A stretch of DNA of 64,000 nt from Brevundimonas nasdae. Lineage in GTDB: Bacteria; Pseudomonadota; Alphaproteobacteria; Caulobacterales; Caulobacteraceae. The translations under genes were made by a program, and so were the position numbers. The notes under the pieces are model-generated. The model was given only the letters and a program-made list of their open reading frames with translations, searched no databases and was not told the DNA's origin. The DNA lies in the NCBI RefSeq assembly GCF_016654005.1, contig NZ_JAEPWN010000012.1, positions 1-64,000 of the forward strand, given 5' to 3'. Positions 36,830 to 45,689 of this stretch are shown here, piece after piece; position 1 is the stretch's first letter; every line of letters starts with the position of its first letter.

Positions 36830-38329
36830 ATGCTGAAACCCCGCCAGGATCTGACGCCGAACACGGCTGCGTATGAAACCCAGGCGCTGGTGAAGCCGAC
36901 GGGGTTCCGCGAGTACGACGCACGCTGGATTCTGGAGAAGGAGATCAACCTTCTGGGCATTCAGGCGCTGGGCCTTGGCCTGGCCACCTTCGTCCACGAG
37001 ATCGGCGTCAAGCCCAGGATCGTCGTCGGCCACGACTTCCGCGGCTACAGCCTCAGCGTCAAACAGGCCCTGATCATCGGCCTCTTGGAAGGCGGGATGG
37101 AGGTTCTGGATGTGGGCCTGGCCCTGTCGCCCATGGCCTATTTCGGTCAATTCGAACTGGACGCGCCTTGCGTCGCCATGGTCACCGCCAGCCACAACGA
37201 GAACGGCTGGACCGGCGTGAAGATGGGCGCGAACAAGCCGCTGACCTTCGGACCCGACGAAATGGGCCGCCTGAAGGAGATCGTGCTGGGCGGACAGGGT
37301 GTGGCGCGCGACGGCGGCAGGCTGGTGCGCGTCGACGACTTCCGCGAAACCTACATCGCCGACGTGGCGTCCAAGGTTCGGATCAAGCGCCCGCTGAAGG
37401 TCGTCTGCGCCTGCGGCAACGGCACGGCCGGCGCCTTCGCCCCCGACGCCCTGCGCCGCATGGGGGTCGAGGTGATCGAGATGGACACCGACCTCGACTA
37501 CAATTTCCCCAAATACAATCCGAACCCGGAAGACCACGCCATGCTGGTGCAGATGGCCCAGCGGGTGAAGGAGACGGGCGCCGACCTGGCCCTGGGCTTC
37601 GACGGCGACGGCGACCGCTGCGGCGTGGTGGACGACACGGGCGAGGAGATTTTCGCCGACAAGATCGGCCTGATGCTGGCCCGCGACCTGTCCAGGGTCC
37701 ACCCCAACTCGACCTTCGTCGTCGATGTGAAGTCGACGGGCCTGTACAAGACCGACGAGGTGCTGAAGGCCAATGGCGCCGAAGTCGTCTATTGGAAGAC
37801 GGGCCATTCCTACATCAAGCGCAAGACCGCCGAACTGGGCGCCCTGGCCGGGTTCGAGAAGTCGGGTCACTTCTTCATGGCGGGCGAGCTGGGCCATGGC
37901 TACGACGACGGTCTGGTCGCGGCCGGTGCGGTCTTGGCCATGCTGGACCGCAATCCGGGCAGGAGGCTCAGCGAGCTGAAGTCCGCCCTGCCCGACGCCT
38001 GGACCAGCCTGACCATGTCGCCGCATTGCGATGACGAACTGAAATACGGCGTGCTGGACCGGATCGTGAAGGAATACGTCGATCTGGCCGCCGCCGGAGG
38101 GGAAATCCTGGGCCGCAAGATCATTGAGGCCATCACCGTCAACGGCGTGCGCGTGCACCTGGACGACGGCTCCTGGGTCCTGGTCCGCGCCTCGTCCAAC
38201 AAGCCCGAACTGGTGGTGGTGGTCGAAAGCATGCGCAGCGAAGACGACATGCGCGACCTGTTCCGCAAGGAGATCAAACCGCGCCTGGCCGCCTATCCCG
38301 AGATCGGCGCGTTCAATCAGGAGATCTGA
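36830..38329 (+). CDS. Phosphomannomutase/phosphoglucomutase
   Basis: A 499-residue alpha-D-phosphohexomutase. The phosphoserine loop TASHNENGWTG carries S121, the metal-binding loop is DGDGDR at 258-263, and the sugar-binding loop is GELGHG (MAGELGHGYDDG). The C-terminal phosphate site is RASSNKPELVVV. Such enzymes supply mannose-1-P or glucose-1-P for polysaccharide and envelope synthesis; which sugar is used cannot be told from sequence alone. It is divergent from gpmA. Confidence 0.9.
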   Translation: MLKPRQDLTPNTAAYETQALVKPTGFREYDARWILEKEINLLGIQALGLGLATFVHEIGVKPRIVVGHDFRGYSLSVKQALIIGLLEGGMEVLDVGLALSPMAYFGQFELDAPCVAMVTASHNENGWTGVKMGANKPLTFGPDEMGRLKEIVLGGQGVARDGGRLVRVDDFRETYIADVASKVRIKRPLKVVCACGNGTAGAFAPDALRRMGVEVIEMDTDLDYNFPKYNPNPEDHAMLVQMAQRVKETGADLALGFDGDGDRCGVVDDTGEEIFADKIGLMLARDLSRVHPNSTFVVDVKSTGLYKTDEVLKANGAEVVYWKTGHSYIKRKTAELGALAGFEKSGHFFMAGELGHGYDDGLVAAGAVLAMLDRNPGRRLSELKSALPDAWTSLTMSPHCDDELKYGVLDRIVKEYVDLAAAGGEILGRKIIEAITVNGVRVHLDDGSWVLVRASSNKPELVVVVESMRSEDDMRDLFRKEIKPRLAAYPEIGAFNQEI

Positions 38330-38346
38330 TCGGCCGGTCATGTCGC

Positions 38347-38377
38347 CGTCAGTTGGCTGGTTGACAGCCAACTGACG
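38347..38377. terminator. Terminator hairpin between phosphohexomutase and ctpA
   Basis: A perfect 13-bp stem (38347-38359 / 38365-38377) with the GTTGA loop, between convergent genes. No long T-run. Confidence 0.7.
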
Positions 38378-38401
38378 CAACCAGGCGCCGCAGCGCCAGG
38401 A

Positions 38402-39778
38402 TTATTGCTGTTCGGGTTCGTCCGATGCGGGCGCGTCTTCCGGCTTGGCCTTGGCGCCGGGTTCGGAGACGACGATGCCTTCCGGCGCCGCCGACAGTTT
38501 GGACAGATCGCCGCCCGCGCGCAGGACGTCCAGAGCGCGCTCCAGCTGATAGTCCTTGTCCTTGGGGAACTTGTCGCCGGGGGCTTCGTGCGGGATGTGG
38601 GCGCCCTTGCGCTCGGCGCCGATCGAGGAATCCAGCGCCGTGGCGTAGGCGGCCTCGGAATAGATGAAGCTGGAGCGCGAGACGATGCGGGCCTCGGCCT
38701 CCGAGCGGGCGACCTCCAGGTCCGGCTCGATGCCGATCTTCTGGATCGAGGCGCCGGACGGGGTGTAGTAGCGCGCGGTCGTGATCGACAGGGCGCCGTC
38801 CTGCCCCTGACGCAATGGGATCACCGTCTGGACCGACCCTTTGCCGAAGCTTGTCAGGCCGACGACCGTGGCGCGCTGGTGATCCTTCAAGGCGCCCGCG
38901 ACGATTTCCGACGCCGAGGCCGAGCCGTAGTTGATCAGCACCACCACCGGCAGGCCGCCGGTCAGGTCGCCGGGCTTGGCGGAATAGCGCTGGATCTGGT
39001 CAGGCTTGCGCCCACGCTGGCTGACGATCTCGCCGCGCTCCAGGAAGGCGTCGGACACGTCGATGGCGGCATTCAGCAGACCGCCGCCATTGTTGCGCAG
39101 ATCCAGGACATAGCCCTTCACGCCCGGCTTTTCGGCCCTGATCTTGGCGATGGCCTCGGACAGTTCGCGGCCGGTGTTCTCGTTGAAGGTCGAGACGCGC
39201 AGATAGCCGAAATCGCCCTCGATCCGGCCGGTGACCGACTGGATCTTGATCAGCTCGCGGGTCAGGACGACCTCGCGCGGTTCTTCGCCGTCGCGCAGGA
39301 AGGTGACCTTGATGCTGGTGCCGACCGTGCCGCGCAGCTTTTCCGACACCTGGCTGACGGTCAGGCCGGATGCGTTCTGGCCCTCGATGGAGGAGATGAC
39401 GTCGCCCGCCTGGACCCCGGCCTTGGCGGCGGGGCTGTCATCCATCGGCGAAATGACCTTCACCATGCCGCCCTCGGACGTGATGGTCAGGCCCACGCCG
39501 GAATATTCGCCCGAGGTGCGTTCGCGCAGGTCGCCGTAGCTGTCGGGCGGCAGATAGTTCGAGTGCGGGTCCAGCGCCGTCATCATGCCGCTGAGTGCGG
39601 CCTCGATCAGCTTCTTGTTGTCGACCGGGACGACATAGGCCTGCTCGACGATGCCCACCACGTCGCCGAACAGCTCCAGCAGGCGGAAGGTTTCGTTGCG
39701 AGGCGTCTGGCTGGACACAGCGGCGGCGGATCCGCCGAGCACCAGTGCGGCGCAGCCGACGAGGAGCAGTTTACGCAT
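38402..39778 (-). CDS. ctpA: S41-family C-terminal processing protease
   Basis: A 458-residue periplasmic protease. It has a signal peptide (LLLVGCAALVLGGSAAAVSS), a PDZ domain (GVGLTITSEGGMVKVISPMDDSPAAKAGVQAGDVI), and the catalytic core with Ser in GSASASEIVAGAL and Lys in SFGKGSVQT. An Ala/Pro-rich tail follows. I used the ATG at 39778 because the signal peptide then starts MRKLLL. It follows the EnvC-like gene by 237 bp, so it may have its own promoter; the pairing of CtpA with EnvC is typical of alphaproteobacteria. Confidence 0.9.
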   Translation of the reverse strand: MRKLLLVGCAALVLGGSAAAVSSQTPRNETFRLLELFGDVVGIVEQAYVVPVDNKKLIEAALSGMMTALDPHSNYLPPDSYGDLRERTSGEYSGVGLTITSEGGMVKVISPMDDSPAAKAGVQAGDVISSIEGQNASGLTVSQVSEKLRGTVGTSIKVTFLRDGEEPREVVLTRELIKIQSVTGRIEGDFGYLRVSTFNENTGRELSEAIAKIRAEKPGVKGYVLDLRNNGGGLLNAAIDVSDAFLERGEIVSQRGRKPDQIQRYSAKPGDLTGGLPVVVLINYGSASASEIVAGALKDHQRATVVGLTSFGKGSVQTVIPLRQGQDGALSITTARYYTPSGASIQKIGIEPDLEVARSEAEARIVSRSSFIYSEAAYATALDSSIGAERKGAHIPHEAPGDKFPKDKDYQLERALDVLRAGGDLSKLSAAPEGIVVSEPGAKAKPEDAPASDEPEQQ

Positions 39779-39959
39779 TCGGTCTCTTTCGGTGGGGCCG
39801 ATCATCGATGGCGCCCGATAAGGTAAGGCCCCGCAGACACGATGAAATCATGGCGACGCAGCGTCCACTGGATAAAATCAGCGTCAGAAGGGAAAGCAAG
39901 GTCTTATCGTACCTTGGCGATCAATGACGCAGAGAATGCGACGTCTCAATCACCCAGCT

Positions 39960-39994
39960 CTCGTCATCCTCGGCACGAGACCGAGGATGACGAG
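39960..39994. repeat. Palindromic repeat between the EnvC-like gene and ctpA
   Basis: A perfect 14-bp stem (39960-39973 / 39981-39994) around a 7-nt loop, with sequence of the CATCCTCGG/CCGAGGATG type. I recall this type as a dispersed palindrome in Caulobacteraceae. It sits 21 nt past the end of the EnvC-like gene and may also act as a terminator or mRNA stabiliser. Copy number has to be checked in the genome. Confidence 0.55.
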
Positions 39995-40015
39995 CAGGGA
40001 AGCGTGCGTCACGGA

Positions 40016-41092
40016 TCACCGCAGCCAGGGCGCCGGATCGATGGGGCGTTCGTCGCGACGAAGCTCGAAATAGATGTCGCCGTCAGGTCCGCTGCGCCCC
40101 AGGGGCTGGCCGTCCGACACGCGGGCGTCCGGGGCCACGTCCACAGCCTCCAGCCCGGCGATGACGGCGCGCCAGCCGGGGCCGAGATCCAGGATGACCA
40201 CCTGCCCCCAGCCGGTGAGCGGTCCCGCATAGGCCACCTTGGCGTCGGCGGGCGCCGTGACGGCGGCGCGGTCGGCCCGCCAGCGCCAGCCGGAGGTCTT
40301 GGGTCCATAGGTTTCGCTGGGCTCGCCCTTGATCGGGCTGCTGAGACGGCTGCGATTGGCGGGCAGGCGCGCGGTTTCCGGCTCTGGCGCCTCGGTCGTG
40401 GGCACGGCGCCGCCGAGTTCGCGGATGCGGGCCTCCAGCACCCGGGCGGCGCGTTCGGCGGCGCGGGCCTCGGCGCCCAGTACGGCGGTCAGGGCGGACT
40501 TGCGCGTGGTCAGGGCCTCGATCTCGCCGCGCCGGTCCCCCTGGGCGCTCTCGGTCGTCAGCAGGCGTTCGGAGGACAGGACAGCCAAACGCCGCACGCG
40601 CATGATCTCGGCCTGCTGCTCGCCCAACGCAATGGCCCGGCGCTCAAGCTCTGGCGTCATGGATTTCAGCAGGATGGAGGCGCGCACCGTGTCGATGGCC
40701 TTGTCCGCGGGAACCAGCAGCGGCGGCGGCGGGCGGCGGCTCATCATCTGAAGGGCGCTGAGCAGGCGGCCCTGGGCGCCGCGTTCGCGAGCCAGATCGG
40801 CGACCAGGGCGGCCTCGCGGTCACTAAGCTGGCGCAGACGGGCGCGCTGGGCCTCGATCTGCATGTCGCCGTCATTCTCCTGCACCCGAAGCTCGGCCAG
40901 CCGGTGCTCCAGATCGCCCAGCTCACGGCGCGCGGCGTCGGCGTCGGCGCGCAGGCGGCGCGCGCGCACGGCCTCGTCGCGATATTCGGCCTGAACGCGC
41001 GAAAGCTCGCTCTCCGGCGCCTGACGGCCCGTCGCCGGGGCGGCGGCCATAAGCCCTGCCAGCAGAATGAGGATGTAGGGCGCGCGACGCAT
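40016..41092 (-). CDS. EnvC-like murein hydrolase activator (degenerate LytM domain)
   Basis: A 358-residue periplasmic protein. A signal peptide (ILILLAGLMAAAPATG) is followed by a long coiled coil (about residues 25-235, rich in Ala, Arg, Glu) and a C-terminal M23/LytM fold from about residue 255 (SSPIKGEPSETYGPKTSG through IYFELRRDERPIDPAPWL). The two zinc motifs of active LytM enzymes are missing: no HxxxD at the start of the domain, and IYFELR where HxH is usual. It should therefore be a regulator of amidases at the division site, as EnvC is in E. coli. It is tightly packed behind rlmH (1 nt). Confidence 0.85.
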   Translation of the reverse strand: MRRAPYILILLAGLMAAAPATGRQAPESELSRVQAEYRDEAVRARRLRADADAARRELGDLEHRLAELRVQENDGDMQIEAQRARLRQLSDREAALVADLARERGAQGRLLSALQMMSRRPPPPLLVPADKAIDTVRASILLKSMTPELERRAIALGEQQAEIMRVRRLAVLSSERLLTTESAQGDRRGEIEALTTRKSALTAVLGAEARAAERAARVLEARIRELGGAVPTTEAPEPETARLPANRSRLSSPIKGEPSETYGPKTSGWRWRADRAAVTAPADAKVAYAGPLTGWGQVVILDLGPGWRAVIAGLEAVDVAPDARVSDGQPLGRSGPDGDIYFELRRDERPIDPAPWLR

Positions 41093-41093
41093 G

Positions 41094-41558
41094 TCAGTCG
41101 CGATGATAGGGCGATCCGGCCAGGATGGTCACGGCCCGATACAGCTGTTCGGCCAACATGGCGCGGGCCAGGGCGTGAGGCCAGGTCTGGGGACCAAAGG
41201 CCAGGGTCGAGGACGCGGCCTGGCGCACGCTTTCGTCCAGCCCGTCCGCCCCGCCGATGGCGAAGACCAGACGCCGTTCGCCCTGATCACGCAGCCTGGC
41301 GATATGGTCGGCGAAGGCGCGCGAGGAATAGGTCTTTCCCCGTTCGTCGCAGGCGATCAGGTGTGCGCCCTCGGCGGCGGCCAGGATCAGTTCGGCCTCG
41401 GGCGCCTTGCCGGGTTTTCTCGCTTCCAGATCGATCAGATCGAGGGGACCCAGGCCAAGCGCCCGGCCCGACAGGGTGGCGCGCTTGGCGTAGTCGTCGG
41501 CAAGCGTCGCTTCCGGCCCGCGACCGGGCCGGCCGATGGCGACGATGCTAAGCTTCAT
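41094..41558 (-). CDS. rlmH: 23S rRNA (pseudouridine1915-N3)-methyltransferase
   Basis: A 154-residue SPOUT methyltransferase that modifies pseudouridine 1915 in helix 69. Typical blocks are MKLSIVAIGR at the start, LIACDERGKTYSSRAFADHIARL, FAIGGADGLDESVRQ for the SAM knot, and the end MLAEQLYRAVTILAGSPYHRD. Starts 3 nt after rsfS and is followed by the EnvC-like gene. Confidence 0.96.
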   Translation of the reverse strand: MKLSIVAIGRPGRGPEATLADDYAKRATLSGRALGLGPLDLIDLEARKPGKAPEAELILAAAEGAHLIACDERGKTYSSRAFADHIARLRDQGERRLVFAIGGADGLDESVRQAASSTLAFGPQTWPHALARAMLAEQLYRAVTILAGSPYHRD

Positions 41559-41561
41559 CGT

Positions 41562-41975
41562 TTAGTCGCGCGCGGTGCGGTGAGCGGAATCGACCGCCCA
41601 GATCTTCTCGATGTTGTAGAAGGTGCGCACTTCGGGACGGAACAGGTGGATGATCACGTCGCCGGCGTCGATCAGGACCCAGTCGCAGTGCGGCAGGCCC
41701 TCGACCTTGGCCTTGCCCAGACCCTGTTCCTTCAGGGTGCGCAGCAGGTGGTCGGCGATAGCGCCGACGTGACGGTGCGAACGCCCGGACGCCACGATCA
41801 TGGTGTCGGCCATGGCGCTTTTGCCCTTGAGGTCGATCAGGACCATGTCCTGAGCCTTGTCCTCGTCGAGGCGGATCAGCAGGGCTTCTTCGAGCGGGGT
41901 CGAGCCGACCGGGCGCGGGGCGGAATCGCCGAAAGCAGGGCCGTCTTCGGAATGGAGAGGTTCGATAGCGTCCAT
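41562..41975 (-). CDS. rsfS: Ribosomal silencing factor RsfS
   Basis: A 137-residue protein that binds ribosomal protein L14 and blocks subunit joining in starvation. The core LDEDKAQDMVLIDLKGKSAMADTMIVASGRSHRHVGAIADHLLRTLKEQG and CDWVLIDAGDVIIHLF, ending in FYNIEKIW, is complete. I chose the ATG at 41975 (MDAIEPLHSEDG); the open frame extends upstream but without similarity. Between nadD and rlmH, as in most bacteria. Confidence 0.93.
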   Translation of the reverse strand: MDAIEPLHSEDGPAFGDSAPRPVGSTPLEEALLIRLDEDKAQDMVLIDLKGKSAMADTMIVASGRSHRHVGAIADHLLRTLKEQGLGKAKVEGLPHCDWVLIDAGDVIIHLFRPEVRTFYNIEKIWAVDSAHRTARD

Positions 41976-42130
41976 CTCGTGCGCCGTGTTCGAAACGGCG
42001 GCGTCTTGCGCATCATACGCGGGCGAGGGGGTCAGCGGAGGGCTCCGGGAGCGTTGACTAAAGCAGACCTGTAGCACGGATGGGCCCGATCGTGAACCGG
42101 CGAAGGGATCAAACCCGAATCACCGTGGCG

Positions 42131-42796
42131 TCAGGACGGCTTTTCAGACCCGCGTGCAGCCCGTATCGCGCTGGAGGAGCGGGGATTCAAAGGCGCCGTC
42201 AGATAGGTCCAGGCGGGGGCCGCAAGCGTGGCCAGAAGCCCCGCCTGCTCGGCCGGAACCCGCGCCCCGGCGAACCGGGCGGCAGCGGGCGCCGTGCGGC
42301 TGTCCAGCAGCGAGCCGGGCCGAGCGATGACCGCCACCGGCATCAGCCGCATAATGTCAGTCCAGCCGCGCCATCTGTGGAAACTGGCCAGATTGTCAGA
42401 TCCCATCAGCCAGACGAAATGCACCCCCGGATGCCGCGCGACCAACAGGCGCAGGGTGTCCACCGTCCAGGCGACGCCCGCGCGCGTCTCGAAATCCGAC
42501 ACGATCATCGATGGGCCGTGAGCATGTTCGCGGGCCGAGGCCATGCGGTCGGCCAGAGGCGCGCTGTGGCGGGCGTCCTTCAACGGATTCTGCGGCGAGA
42601 CCAGCCAGACGACCCGGTCCAGACCCAGGCGGCGCTGGGCCGTCTCTGCGACGTGGGCGTGGCCGTCATGGGCCGGATTGAAGGAGCCGCCGAACAGGCC
42701 AACCTTCATCCCCGGCGACAGGATCAACCCATCGCGCAAGGCCCCAGAGCGGGGACCGGCGCCCTTGGGCGCAGAACCGGCGTGGAAAAAGGTCAA
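42131..42796 (-). CDS. nadD: Nicotinate-nucleotide adenylyltransferase
   Basis: A 221-residue enzyme of NAD synthesis that adenylates nicotinate mononucleotide. The nucleotidyltransferase motif GLFGGSFNPAHDGHAHVA is intact, and the second motif is SSSAIRA near the C-terminus. The start is uncertain: TTG at 42796 gives an N-terminal extension, while ATG at 42709 begins right at MKVGLFGGSF. Related Caulobacter proteins seem to carry a similar extension, so I keep the longer form. It heads the nadD-rsfS-rlmH-EnvC-ctpA cluster. Confidence 0.9.
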   Translation of the reverse strand: MTFFHAGSAPKGAGPRSGALRDGLILSPGMKVGLFGGSFNPAHDGHAHVAETAQRRLGLDRVVWLVSPQNPLKDARHSAPLADRMASAREHAHGPSMIVSDFETRAGVAWTVDTLRLLVARHPGVHFVWLMGSDNLASFHRWRGWTDIMRLMPVAVIARPGSLLDSRTAPAAARFAGARVPAEQAGLLATLAAPAWTYLTAPLNPRSSSAIRAARGSEKPS

Positions 42797-42878
42797 GCGG
42801 GCGTCTCTGACGGGGGAGTTATGCTCAGCGGCGCCCTTAACACGGGGGTGCGACGCTGTCTCAGTTTATCGTCCGTCG

Positions 42879-43769
42879 TCAGACAGCCGCCTCGAACAGG
42901 GCGTCGCGGGCGATGTCGGCGTGGGTCATGGGGAACAGATGGCCGCCGCCGGGAACGACCTCGACCGTCAGATTGCGCGCGGCGTGGGAGCCGACCGGCA
43001 CGCTGGTCAGGGCGCCGTGCTCGGCCTTCAGAACGCGGATCGGGCCGGGATAGCGGCGCAGCGCCCGCCATGGATCATGGGCCTGGGCGGCATAGTTGGC
43101 GGCCTCCCACTCCGGCTTCGCCGTCAGGGCCCAGCCCTCAGGCGTCTGGGTCAGGCCGTCGCTGAGATAGTCAGCCAGAACCATGTCGGGCCAGCCCTTG
43201 AAGGCGCCCCGCCCGCGATAGGCGGCCATGGCCTGTTCGGGGCTGTCGAACACGGCGCGGCGGCGGCGCGTGGACTTGGCGATGGGGATGTTGTCCAGGG
43301 CCAGACGGGCGAAAGGCAGGTTGAAGGCGAAGACTGCAGACCGCCTCCAGATCACCGGATCGAAGAGAACCAGACTGGACACCCGGTCCGGCTGTTCCGC
43401 CGCCGCCATCAGAGACGAGGTTCCCCCCATCGAATGCCCGGCCAGAACCACCGGCGGTCCCTCGACCGCCTTCAGCAGGCCCAGCAGGTCGTCGCGGTAG
43501 TCCAGCCAGCTGGTCTTGACGCGCGGATCGGTCGGCAGGCGCGTCAGACCATGCCCGCGCAGATCCGGCGCCCAGATGCGCAGCGAGGCAGACAGCGGCG
43601 ACAGCAGGCTGCGGTAGGTGGCGGCGTTGAAGCCGTTGGCGTGAGAGAAGATCAGGTCGACCGGACGTTTCGGATCACCGAAATCCAGCACCGACATTTC
43701 CCCGGCACCCCAGCGGTTGTCGATGGGCACGCTCAGGCGGCGGGGCGGGGCCATCAGGGCCGCATCCAT
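42879..43769 (-). CDS. Alpha/beta hydrolase
   Basis: A 296-residue hydrolase-fold protein without signal peptide. The oxyanion segment is FSHANGFNAATYR, the nucleophile elbow GHSMGG holds the catalytic Ser, and the His is likely in GGGHLFPMTH; the acid is less certain. The start at ATG 43769 lies 2 nt after the zur-like gene's stop with a usable GAGG, so it is co-transcribed and the two genes form a unit. The substrate is not predictable. Confidence 0.8.
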   Translation of the reverse strand: MDAALMAPPRRLSVPIDNRWGAGEMSVLDFGDPKRPVDLIFSHANGFNAATYRSLLSPLSASLRIWAPDLRGHGLTRLPTDPRVKTSWLDYRDDLLGLLKAVEGPPVVLAGHSMGGTSSLMAAAEQPDRVSSLVLFDPVIWRRSAVFAFNLPFARLALDNIPIAKSTRRRRAVFDSPEQAMAAYRGRGAFKGWPDMVLADYLSDGLTQTPEGWALTAKPEWEAANYAAQAHDPWRALRRYPGPIRVLKAEHGALTSVPVGSHAARNLTVEVVPGGGHLFPMTHADIARDALFEAAV

Positions 43770-43771
43770 GA

Positions 43772-44263
43772 TCACGCAGCCTCGCGGCAGGCGGGGCAAC
43801 GGCCATGCGCCTCGATCGTGGTGCGGGCGATCTGGTAGCCGGCGGCGACGGCCGCGGCGTCAATGGCGCCCTGATCCGGGCCTGCGACTTCGCGCGTCGA
43901 GCCGCAGCAGTCGCAGATCAGAAAAGCGGCGGCGTGGGACGCCGCGCCCTCATGTTCGGCGCAGGCGACATAGGCGCTGATGGAGGCGATGCGGTGGGCC
44001 ATGCCCAGACGCTCCAGAAACTCTAGCGCGCGATAGACGGTCGGGGGCTTTGCGGCCTGTCCGTCCTCGCCGAAACGGGCGATCAGGTCATAGGCCTTCA
44101 CCGGCTCGCCGGTCTCCAGCAGCAGAGCCAGCACGCGGCGACGCGGCGCCGTCATCCGCTCACCCGCCGCTGACGCGCGCGCTTCCGCCGCCTCCAGCGC
44201 GCGCGTCAGCGTAGAGCCGTGCAGGCCCGAATGGTCGTGGTCATGATCGCAGGCGGAACCCAT
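43772..44263 (-). CDS. zur: Fur-family regulator, Zur-like
   Basis: A 163-residue metal-responsive repressor. A His-rich start (CDHDHDH) precedes the winged helix (APRRRVLALLLETGEPVKAYDLIARF, KPPTVYRALEFLERLGMAHRI). The dimerisation domain carries structural zinc cysteines in ICDCCGSTRE and CPACR. The absence of the Fur-type HHDH cluster and the His-rich tail favour Zur over Fur. No zinc-transport gene lies beside it in the window, so the assignment rests on sequence only. Confidence 0.8.
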   Translation of the reverse strand: MGSACDHDHDHSGLHGSTLTRALEAAEARASAAGERMTAPRRRVLALLLETGEPVKAYDLIARFGEDGQAAKPPTVYRALEFLERLGMAHRIASISAYVACAEHEGAASHAAAFLICDCCGSTREVAGPDQGAIDAAAVAAGYQIARTTIEAHGRCPACREAA

Positions 44264-44421
44264 GGCACACAGCTAATGGCTGAACGCCCGCACCGCAACA
44301 CAGGGCGTCAACGCCTACATCGCGATATCGTCAGATAAGGTTCAGGTTACGGCGTTTGCCGCTGGGGCAGGCTTGCGTTAGAAGGCCCGCTTCATCCCAT
44401 TCTAGAGCGTCCTGGCCTTTT

Positions 44422-45201
44422 ATGACCGACACCACTCAATCGCCGCTCGAAGGCAACGTCCTATTCTACAACAAGCCGGAGCCGCTTGACGCCGCCCAGC
44501 ACGGCAACCTGGGCGTCAACGCCAAGGCCGAGCCTTACGCCTTCGTCGCCCAGACGAACGTGGTGCCGCTGACGGTGACCGAGTTCGCCGCCGCCGCCCT
44601 GTCCTATCCCGTGATCTTCGTCGGTGAGAGCCGCCAGCCGGTCGCCGTCATGGGCCTGAACCAGAACGACAATCTGTTCGTGTCGCCGGAAGGCGTGTTC
44701 CGTCACGACGCCTACATCCCCGCCTATGTGCGCCGCTATCCCTTCGTCTTCGCCGACGACAAGGCCAACGGCCGCCTGATCCTGTGCATCGATCGCGGCG
44801 CCGACATCGTCGCCGAGGGCGGCGAGAACCCGCTGTTCGTCAATGGCCAGCCCAGCGACTACACGAACATGGCGATGGAGTTCTGCAACAACTTCGAACA
44901 GGAGCGCCTGCGCACCGAGTCTTTCGTCAAGCTGGTCAACGAGCTGGACCTGCTGGACGTGCGCGAAGCCCTGTTCACGCCGCGCGACGAGAACGGCGCC
45001 CCCGGCGAGCCGCAGAAGATCGCCGAATACTACGCCGTTTCGGAAGACAAGCTGCGCGCCCTGTCGCCTGAAAAGCTGGCCGAACTGCGCGACAACGGCG
45101 CCCTGGGCCAGATCTATGCCCACCTGGTGTCGCTGCTGGGCTGGGATCGTCTGATCGCCCTGGCCTTCGTGCGCAACCAGACCGCCGCGACCGTCAACTA
45201 A
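44422..45201 (+). CDS. SapC family protein
   Basis: A 259-residue protein matching the SapC family. It contains FAAAALSYPVIFVGESRQPVAVMGLN, then DAYIPAYVRRYPFVF and the C-terminal QIYAHLVSLLGWDRLIALA. Family members are cytoplasmic, often near peptide or S-layer related genes, and lack an agreed function. ATG at 44422 gives the family start; the extra N-terminal frame does not fit. It ends in a textbook terminator. Confidence 0.85.
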   Translation: MTDTTQSPLEGNVLFYNKPEPLDAAQHGNLGVNAKAEPYAFVAQTNVVPLTVTEFAAAALSYPVIFVGESRQPVAVMGLNQNDNLFVSPEGVFRHDAYIPAYVRRYPFVFADDKANGRLILCIDRGADIVAEGGENPLFVNGQPSDYTNMAMEFCNNFEQERLRTESFVKLVNELDLLDVREALFTPRDENGAPGEPQKIAEYYAVSEDKLRALSPEKLAELRDNGALGQIYAHLVSLLGWDRLIALAFVRNQTAATVN

Positions 45202-45226
45202 GACGTCTCAAGGCCTGAAAAGATTT

Positions 45227-45257
45227 CGCCCCGCTGGTTCGACCAGCGGGGCGTTTT
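45227..45257 (+). terminator. Intrinsic terminator of the SapC gene
   Basis: A perfect 12-bp stem (45227-45238 / 45242-45253) with a 3-nt loop, followed by TTTTCATTT. It overlaps the end of the convergent MaoC-like gene region, and the minus strand also shows an A/T-rich flank. Confidence 0.92.
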
Positions 45258-45261
45258 CATT

Positions 45262-45669
45262 TCAGCGGCGCGAAAACAGCGCCCGCGTCAGGCACGAGAA
45301 AACCAGCCGCCCCGCCTCATCCAGCAGGTCATGAGAGGCGATGACGATGCCCTTTTCGTCGCCGACCGGGTCCTTGCCCATCACGGTCATGCGGCCGCGC
45401 AGCAGCTCGCCTGCGGGCGGATTGCGCAGATAGCGCAGGGCGTCGACGGCCAGCACCTTGGTCTGGGCCCAGTGCGCCGCCTTGTCCGCCGCCAGACGGC
45501 TCCACAGCACATAGACCATGGCGTCCGGCGCCCCATAGGCGGTGTCCCAGCCGGGCTGGAACCGTTCGGTGAACAGGTCCATCGCCTCCTGATCGACCGC
45601 ACAGGCGCCAAGGGGCACGACCTGACCGGTCTCAAGGTCTTCGAAATGGACGAACAACGGGTCGCTCAT
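45262..45669 (-). CDS. MaoC-like hot-dog-fold protein
   Basis: A 135-residue protein with the layout of a MaoC/acyl dehydratase: FEDLETGQVVPLGACAVDQEAMDLFTERFQPG at the start, and the strand pattern RYLRNPPAGELLRGRMTV. The hydratase motif with catalytic Asp and His is not evident, so enzymatic activity is uncertain and an acyl-binding or thioesterase-like role is equally possible. It lies 20 bp downstream of the oxidoreductase gene on the same strand. Confidence 0.6.
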   Translation of the reverse strand: MSDPLFVHFEDLETGQVVPLGACAVDQEAMDLFTERFQPGWDTAYGAPDAMVYVLWSRLAADKAAHWAQTKVLAVDALRYLRNPPAGELLRGRMTVMGKDPVGDEKGIVIASHDLLDEAGRLVFSCLTRALFSRR

Positions 45670-45689
45670 GGCGTCTCTCAGTTCTCGCG

